A DNA stretch of 64,000 bases from assembly GCA_020425605.1 (NCBI GenBank), contig JAGQRH010000020.1:18372-82371 (forward strand). The letters run 5' to 3'. Every line of letters starts with the position of its first letter. Position 1 is the stretch's first letter. The position numbers and the translations under genes were made by a program. Of the stretch, positions 59,499 to 64,000 are shown in pieces. The notes beneath the pieces were generated by a model, which did not search any database, was not told where the DNA came from, and saw only the letters and a list, made by a program, of their open reading frames with translations. The stretch comes from Planctomycetota bacterium (lineage in GTDB: Bacteria > Planctomycetota > UBA8742 > UBA2392).

Positions 59499-60734
59499 AT
59501 GAGCAAAGCGGATGCCCTGTTCGACTGGTGGACTTCCATGCCCGCCAGTCTGCGCCCCAACCCGTTCAGGTATTCAGAGCAGGATGACGTGGAGCTCGCG
59601 CAGTTCCAGGCGACGCTGAGTGAGACGCTAGAAGGCCTCCGGGCCACTCTAGAGCGGCCCTTCACCGATGCGCGGAACATACTCCGCAAGCAGCTTCGGC
59701 TGGCATACGGTGATGTTGCGATGTGGCTTGATCGCGCGCGCGAGGCTTTCAAAGCGGCTCACTTCGAATCCGATTACCTGGTTCCAAACGGCACAGTTAG
59801 GGTGACTTGGCGTCCCCTGCTTCCGCACATCCTCGATTGGCTTACCGGGCTGAAGGCGTCGATGCAGGATGCAAAACAGCACCCCCTGGCGCGTCCGTTC
59901 CTCGCTCTCGTGGGTGCGGACCCGGAGTGTCTGGACGTACCGGATTTCCACCCTGCCTGTGGCGTGTGGGCTGACAACTACATGAACGGCGGCTTCCCGT
60001 GGCGACGGCGAAAGTGGAATGCAGTGGTCGGGGCAGACCAGCCGGACCTAGCCCCATCGGCTTTGCAGATCGCGGCATCTATGGCAGGTGTGGTCTGGGA
60101 CGACTTGCTTGAGGGCGTGAAGGCGGATGTTCGTAAAGGGCACAAGGCCGTAAAGGACTGTCCGTGGACGGTGGTGCACGCCCTTTGCGAGCTCGCCAAG
60201 CCCGATGGCGGCCCGGAAGCACCGGATATGGCACAGGCGAGCATTGACCGTGTTTGCTGGGCGACGGCTCTACATGTCCCCTTCCGGCGCTGGCTGCTGA
60301 CGGAGGGCGACAAGCGTGGAGTTGCCAAGCCTTTGGCTCACACGAGGTGCTACCCGACCTGGATAGCGTTCTCGGCGATCACCGGCGACGACCCTACAGG
60401 GATGATCGGCGGGGAGACGGGGCATCAGCGCGCATGCTTTTTCGCTTTCCTGTTAGACGAGCTCGCCACGCTTTGGGACCGCGTCGGATGGGATGCCAAG
60501 CAGGATCGGGAGTACGACAAACCGTGGCACGGCGAGGCAATTGCGTATCTGACGCGCCATCCCGATGCATCTGCGGCAGCGGTGGGTAAGGCAGTTGGCA
60601 AGAATCGCTCGACGATCCTTCGTGACAAAATCATCGGTCCTCTGCTGGCAACGCGCCGAACGCCGCGCAAGGGATTCACTGACGGCATGGGTCACGTGGA
60701 TGGCATCGACGACCCCGAAGAATCTTTCGGGTAA
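59499..60734 (+). CDS. Element-encoded protein, function unknown, possible C-terminal HTH
   Basis: 411 residues from the ATG at 59499 (GTG at 59478 possible). No family recognised and no P-loop or nuclease motif is evident. The first ~140 residues are helical (LRPNPFRYSEQDDVELAQFQ, ARNILRKQLRLAYGDVAMW). The middle contains Trp-rich segments (NGGFPWRRRKWNAV) and a Gly turn (GMIGGETGHQRACFF). The last part RHPDASAAAVGKAVGKNRST with ILRDKIIGPLLATRR looks like a helix-turn-helix. It lies 45 bases after the integrase and ends with its own terminator at 60766-60788. Confidence 0.7.
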   Translation: MSKADALFDWWTSMPASLRPNPFRYSEQDDVELAQFQATLSETLEGLRATLERPFTDARNILRKQLRLAYGDVAMWLDRAREAFKAAHFESDYLVPNGTVRVTWRPLLPHILDWLTGLKASMQDAKQHPLARPFLALVGADPECLDVPDFHPACGVWADNYMNGGFPWRRRKWNAVVGADQPDLAPSALQIAASMAGVVWDDLLEGVKADVRKGHKAVKDCPWTVVHALCELAKPDGGPEAPDMAQASIDRVCWATALHVPFRRWLLTEGDKRGVAKPLAHTRCYPTWIAFSAITGDDPTGMIGGETGHQRACFFAFLLDELATLWDRVGWDAKQDREYDKPWHGEAIAYLTRHPDASAAAVGKAVGKNRSTILRDKIIGPLLATRRTPRKGFTDGMGHVDGIDDPEESFG

Positions 60735-60765
60735 GCGCAACGACACGCAGCATTGTCTGTCCTCA

Positions 60766-60788
60766 AAGCCCGCCAACTAGGCGGGTTT
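60766..60788 (+). terminator. Terminator within the element
   Basis: AAGCCCGCC pairs with GGCGGGTTT (nine pairs with one G-T) around AACTA, followed by GTTGTTG. It lies about 30 bases after the stop at 60734 and separates that gene from the HTH-rep pair. Confidence 0.7.
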
Positions 60789-60899
60789 GTTGTTGCGCAA
60801 CGCAACAACGGCGCACGCACGCCCCCACTTCCAGAGGCAAATGAATGTGGGTTGGCATGGGGCCAACCACTCGGAACCGCCTCGGAGTGGAGTGAAGCA

Positions 60900-61163
60900 A
60901 TGGCTATTCCGAAGTACCTCACTCTCAAGGAGTGGGAAGGTTTCTTTGAGGGCCGCATACCGGCCTCGACGCTGCGCGCAGAGATACACGCTGGACGGTT
61001 GCGGTGCGTCCGCGCTCGGCCAGGGTGCAACGCGCCCATCCTGATCTCTGATACCGAGATGGAGCGGTGGCTGAAGGAGGTGGCGGGCAAGCGGCAGATG
61101 GCCCTGTCGCCTACCGAAGCGGCGGCGGCCAACGCTGCGGGAGGTGACGCCAATGCCTCCTAA
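60900..61163 (+). CDS. Excisionase-like small DNA-binding protein
   Basis: 87 residues from the ATG at 60900, preceded by GGAGTG. YLTLKEWEGFFEGRIPASTL with RAEIHAGRLRCVRARPG and LISDTEMERWLKEV has the winged HTH_17/AlpA-excisionase form: a turn-helix for groove binding, then a short wing with a basic patch. A small Ala-rich tail ends it. It overlaps the rep gene start, whose ribosome site lies in its last codons. It could control excision or rep expression. Confidence 0.72.
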   Translation: MAIPKYLTLKEWEGFFEGRIPASTLRAEIHAGRLRCVRARPGCNAPILISDTEMERWLKEVAGKRQMALSPTEAAAANAAGGDANAS

Positions 61164-62202
61164 GCGCAAACGTTGGGAAGGGGATATTCGTGACGACCCC
61201 CGGATGATTATTGCGCGGAGGCACGTGATGCGCGCTCTTGAGGCCTGTCCCGAACGATACCGAAAGAAACTCAGGGCGAAGCTGCGGGGCATGCCCCTCT
61301 GCGGCGAATTCGTGACGCAGGTGTTCGTTCTGGACGGTCGCGTTGACGGTGTAGCCAGGAACCGATGCGGATGCCGCGGCTGCTCGGTCTGCGACTCGCT
61401 GCACGCAGCCGACGTGAAGCGTGACCTCAAGCAGGTGATAGATGAGCGGTTTGAGGCAGGGGCGCGGTTCTCCATGATTACCTTGACCATCCCTCACAGC
61501 CGCAGCGACGACCTGCATCAGCTGATGGAATGGATGTTCAAGGCGGTGCACAGATTCCAGCGGTCCGTAGCGTTCAAGCGGCACGTCAAGGGCTGGGTGC
61601 GGGGCATGGAGATCCCCTGGAATGAGCGCAACGGGTTCAACCCCCACTTCCACTTCCTGGTCGAGGCCGACCTGTGGCCGATGGATGAGATCAAGGCGCT
61701 CTGGACGCGCAGCATGAAGACCGCCGGCGGCCCGGAGGTTCCACCGCACGGCACGCACGTACAGGAGTTGCGTGACCGAGGCCAAGGCCTCGAAGAAGTA
61801 TTGGGGTACCCATTCAAACGTCAGGACCTGACAAGGATGCCGGGGAGTGAAACCTGCCGGTTGCTGGCTGAAACGAAGGGGCGGCACCTGGCGCAGCTGT
61901 GTCGCAAGTGGTCGCGGCGTGTGGTCGAGTTGGCGGGAGATTCCGGCCAGACGGGCAGGGCGGACGACGCCCAGGGTCGTGTGCGTCTTAGTCCCAACCA
62001 GATGGTCGCGCAGGTCAACGCAGGCAACCGACAGGTGTTTGACCTGCTGGTGCAGGCCGCGCAGCTGCTGGGCGAAAGCTGGGTAACTGGTGGTGTGGCC
62101 TCGCGTCTGGCGGCGTTCCTGCGGTCTGCTGTGGAGGCGCATGGCTGGCCGATGCCGGACCTGCCGGTGCGTCCGGAAGAGGGTGAGTGGTCGGAGCCCT
62201 AA
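61153..62202 (+). CDS. HUH-family rolling-circle replication initiator (Rep)
   Basis: 349 residues from the ATG at 61153, which has GGGAGGTG 7 bases ahead; a GTG at 61144 falls inside that site. A Cys-rich knuckle (Cys72, 74, 77, 80 in CGCRGCSVC) precedes FSMITLTIPHS. The HUH metal motif is His165-Phe-His167 in GFNPHFHFLVE, and a likely nucleophile is Tyr219 in EEVLGYPFKRQ. This is the order of Rep_1-type initiators that nick a double-strand origin and link to the 5' end. A long hairpin starts 5 bases after its stop. The C-terminal ~100 residues are helical and unassigned. Confidence 0.85.
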   Translation: MPPKRKRWEGDIRDDPRMIIARRHVMRALEACPERYRKKLRAKLRGMPLCGEFVTQVFVLDGRVDGVARNRCGCRGCSVCDSLHAADVKRDLKQVIDERFEAGARFSMITLTIPHSRSDDLHQLMEWMFKAVHRFQRSVAFKRHVKGWVRGMEIPWNERNGFNPHFHFLVEADLWPMDEIKALWTRSMKTAGGPEVPPHGTHVQELRDRGQGLEEVLGYPFKRQDLTRMPGSETCRLLAETKGRHLAQLCRKWSRRVVELAGDSGQTGRADDAQGRVRLSPNQMVAQVNAGNRQVFDLLVQAAQLLGESWVTGGVASRLAAFLRSAVEAHGWPMPDLPVRPEEGEWSEP

Positions 62203-62206
62203 AGCG

Positions 62207-62338
62207 ACCACAAGTCGCTCGAAGGTGGACGGCCGCGTCCGGTGTGCCAGGGCGGCGGGGCCCAGCAAGGGCACCGCCGCCCGGACTGGGCACAACGGAC
62301 GCAGGCCTACTAGACCAGCTTCTTCGGCGACTTGTGGT
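62207..62338. other. Long nested hairpin downstream of rep
   Basis: Nested pairings run from outside in: ACCACAAGTCGC/GCGACTTGTGGT (12 pairs), CGAAG/CTTCG (5), GGCC/GGCC (4), GCGTCCGGTGTGCC (62235-62248) with GGCACAACGGACGC (62289-62302; 13 of 14), GGGCGGCGG/CCGCCGCCC (9) and GCCC/GGGC (4) around AGCAA. In total about 47 of 132 positions per arm pair. It lies directly after the HUH Rep gene, which suggests an origin or conversion site. It could also be a structured RNA. Confidence 0.75.
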
Positions 62339-62663
62339 GCGGCCAGAAATCGTGTGTTTATGAGATATAAGAAAATGGCGCTTTGCTGGACGGCCGGCAG
62401 TAGTCGTACTCAGGCCAAGACCGACCTTGGTCCGCCTGGGCAATTGCGCCTGAAGACGGTTCCGTTCTACTGTGCGATCTGATGTCACTCTCTGCGCTTG
62501 AACGCCTGTAGTTCTGCAAGTGGACCTGCCGGTCCAGAAGCTTCAAAAGACACCATTCCGAAGGGCGGGGCGAGGACATGTACTTGCAAACCACTTGATA
62601 GCCGGAACGACACCGGCGCCTTGCACAGGGCCTCTTAGTTAGATGCACACGCGATTCGCTTGA
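62339..62663. other. Non-coding stretch with small hairpins
   Basis: No supported gene. Three further stems are visible: CAGGC and CCAAG nested with CTTGG and GCCTG (62411-62438), TGGACC/GGTCCA (62521-62536) and GCCGG/CCGGC (62601-62617). The remainder shows nothing recognisable. It ends where the minus-strand tail genes finish. Confidence 0.45.
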
Positions 62664-62924
62664 TTACTCTGTCTGCAGGGCGGACTTTTCGACCTCTGTT
62701 AGATTCCAGTCTCCTGCAGTGATCTTCGCGCGAGCGCTTGCGAGATCAGCTTCACGTTGCTTGCGCTGATAGTCCAGTTGCTCGATGCGCCCATCGGTTT
62801 TTGCAGCATCTCGAAACTCAGCCAATAAGTTCGGCCACTCGCGTTCCCAGTCGAAGTCCGGTGGATACGAACGGTCGACAAGCACAAGATTCAAGAGCTG
62901 TGTTGCTGCTGCTTGCCAGTCCAT
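62664..62924 (-). CDS. Small protein downstream of tail gene, possible tail-fibre chaperone
   Basis: 86 residues from the ATG at 62924, with TAAGGA about 6 bases ahead. The sequence is helical and charged (YPPDFDWEREWPNLLAEFRD, YQRKQREADLASARAKI) with no family match. It starts 8 bases after the tail-fibre-like stop. Small charged proteins in this position in phages are often tail-fibre assembly proteins, which is a context inference only. Confidence 0.6.
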   Translation of the reverse strand: MDWQAAATQLLNLVLVDRSYPPDFDWEREWPNLLAEFRDAAKTDGRIEQLDYQRKQREADLASARAKITAGDWNLTEVEKSALQTE

Positions 62925-62932
62925 GTGTTTCC

Positions 62933-64000
62933 TTAGATAGGCGTGCCCCAGACGATAATGTCGTAGCCCACTCCGCTCCCGTTGCAATCCGAACTGTTTG
63001 TGTTGAACGTGAGTACCTGAGAAGAGCCCGATGCAGGCGCGTCGAGGCTGAAACCGTTCCCCTGCACTGAACCGGATGAAATGGACGTGCGGTTGAAGTT
63101 GCCGGTAGATCCGCGGGGAAGCCCCCAATTCCGGTTCTGAGTCGTCGTTCCCTGCCGGGAAACCAGAATAACATGGGCACGGTTGATCCCGGTAAGTGTA
63201 AGCGTCGCGCCGCTAGAGCCCGTCCCGGTATGAGTGAATGACTTGAGTGTTGATGCTCCGATCAGGTTGACATAGCTGATGCTTGCAGCTGCCGAACCAC
63301 TAGCGTCCCACGCGGCAATCAGGTCGTTGTAAACGGGGGCGACCGACGCGAGAGAGCCGAACAGATTGAACAATTGTTGCGGCGTCGCGTAACGAGTGCC
63401 GGTAGCGGCTTGATGAAACGGAAGCCTCGACGAACTGATGTTGAGCGTTCCATTCGCCAGATTGGCGACGGCATTGAACAGATACTGCAATTGGATTGAT
63501 CTTCCAGCTGAGGCAGAGTTCCTCAGTGCAAGCAGCCCAGCGAGGTTTGGACCAGCACCGCCGACCGCGCTTTCTTGCGTGGCACCGCCAATTAGGTTCA
63601 CGATTGACGTATCATCGCTGCTCAGGTCGCTCAGGTTGTTGCTGCCGAGCATGTCACCGTCGCCGGTGCCTGCGCCGATATTGCTGCGGGCCGTGGCCGC
63701 GTTGGTGATTTCGCTCAGGTTGTTGTCACCTGCCATGAGCTGGTGGTCGGTGGCCGCGTCGTCGGTGAAGTACGGCGAGGTCGGCGTGTCCGCCTTCGAC
63801 CAGAACATGCCCTCCCCGGCCGAAATGGGCAGCGGGGCGGAGGCCTGTTCATTGAAGGTGATCGAGCTCGCCGACTTCACGTTGGCGCTGTCGTCAATCA
63901 ATACCCCGCTGTTCTGGATCAGTTTGCCGGAAGTCAGGTCATAGCGCGCGATGGCATTGTCCGTGGCCGAGCCCGGGCCAACCACGTCGCCGTTGTTGTC
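62933..64000 (-). CDS. Phage tail-fibre-like protein (partial, 5' end outside window)
   Basis: The last 355 codons are present and the frame is open to the window edge; a GTG at 63985 is not the true start. The visible start DNNGDVVGPGSATDNAIARY with GKLIQNSGVLIDD, the low-complexity Ser/Asn/Gly-rich middle (NNLSEITNAATARSNIGAG, then GSNNLSDLSS) and the C-terminal beta-rich part (FTHTGTGSSGATLTLTG) are typical of phage tail fibres and tail-spike needle domains. It is probably host-receptor binding, with the last ~100 residues forming the tip. Confidence 0.8.
   Translation of the reverse strand, partial: DNNGDVVGPGSATDNAIARYDLTSGKLIQNSGVLIDDSANVKSASSITFNEQASAPLPISAGEGMFWSKADTPTSPYFTDDAATDHQLMAGDNNLSEITNAATARSNIGAGTGDGDMLGSNNLSDLSSDDTSIVNLIGGATQESAVGGAGPNLAGLLALRNSASAGRSIQLQYLFNAVANLANGTLNISSSRLPFHQAATGTRYATPQQLFNLFGSLASVAPVYNDLIAAWDASGSAAASISYVNLIGASTLKSFTHTGTGSSGATLTLTGINRAHVILVSRQGTTTQNRNWGLPRGSTGNFNRTSISSGSVQGNGFSLDAPASGSSQVLTFNTNSSDCNGSGVGYDIIVWGTPI

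Larger units (their letters stand above)
57928..64000. mobile_element. Integrated element (island/prophage-like), left end
   Basis: The left border is the tRNA-Lys fragment. Content in order: inverted GTGTAC boxes, tyrosine recombinase, unknown protein, excisionase-like HTH protein, HUH replication initiator, long hairpin, and phage tail-fibre-like genes on the opposite strand. The mix of a rolling-circle initiator with tail-type genes does not fit one standard class. The right border lies beyond 64000, so size and type remain open. Bases 57977-58178 before the recombinase contain no gene. Confidence 0.8.

Noticed and set aside
62207..62338. The long hairpin as an integron attC site
   Set aside because: The end motifs expected for attC (GTTRRRY and its complement) are not at the stem ends and there is no integron integrase nearby.
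62090..62482. A 130-codon frame through the end of rep and the long hairpin
   Set aside because: It overlaps rep in another frame and its composition follows the hairpin arms; no family and no ribosome site.

Overview
The window is a GC-rich, gene-dense stretch of a Gram-negative-type bacterial chromosome. Lipoproteins with lipoboxes, a LolD-type ATPase, an RND efflux pump and UppP point to a two-membrane cell. Several features fit Planctomycetota or a neighbouring lineage: many secreted or membrane proteins of unknown function, FHA and RsbU-type signalling proteins, a DUF1844 protein, futalosine-pathway menaquinone synthesis (MqnE) and a split transketolase. This placement is an inference from gene content, not from a marker gene.

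Layout. 1-253 is the end of an RND efflux permease. 272-10424 (minus) is one near-gapless transcription unit reading lolD-like, cytochrome c lipoprotein, hisZ, G, D, C, B, H, A, a second degenerate hisA, F, and a HisIE protein carrying an extra C-terminal RelA/SpoT-type HD domain. 10641-14895 (plus) is a set of four uncharacterised genes: an acidic protein ending in an L7/L12-like domain, a small protein, a STAS-like/FHA protein and a two-anchor membrane protein. 14927-20634 (plus) holds aroB, dprA, a fused homocysteine methyltransferase/MTHFR, plsY and gpsA. 20641-28181 (minus) holds a transketolase C-terminal subunit, an MFS permease, an aminotransferase, pheA and a three-gene lipoprotein operon. 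28322-35692 contains mqnE, a Nudix hydrolase, miaA, tRNA-Asp(GTC) and uppP. 35697-57817 is a mixed region: M1 aminopeptidase, S41 peptidase, desaturase, a tandem pair of receiver/PP2C phosphatases, an esterase, a B12-type radical SAM enzyme and a quinol-type nitric oxide reductase with altered active-site residues.

At about 57928 the chromosome gives way to an integrated element. A 3' fragment of a tRNA-Lys(CTT) gene, cut in the anticodon arm, lies just before a tyrosine recombinase. Behind it come an unknown protein, an excisionase-like HTH protein, an HUH rolling-circle replication initiator, a long nested hairpin, and phage tail-fibre-like genes on the opposite strand running off the window. 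The other end of the element is not in view.

Functional links. The his genes form a complete pathway from PRPP to histidinol with the short HisG plus HisZ arrangement. The HD fusion would place a possible alarmone hydrolase on the same chain as two histidine enzymes. aroB, pheA and the adjacent aminotransferase cover parts of aromatic amino acid synthesis. plsY and gpsA form a phospholipid precursor pair.
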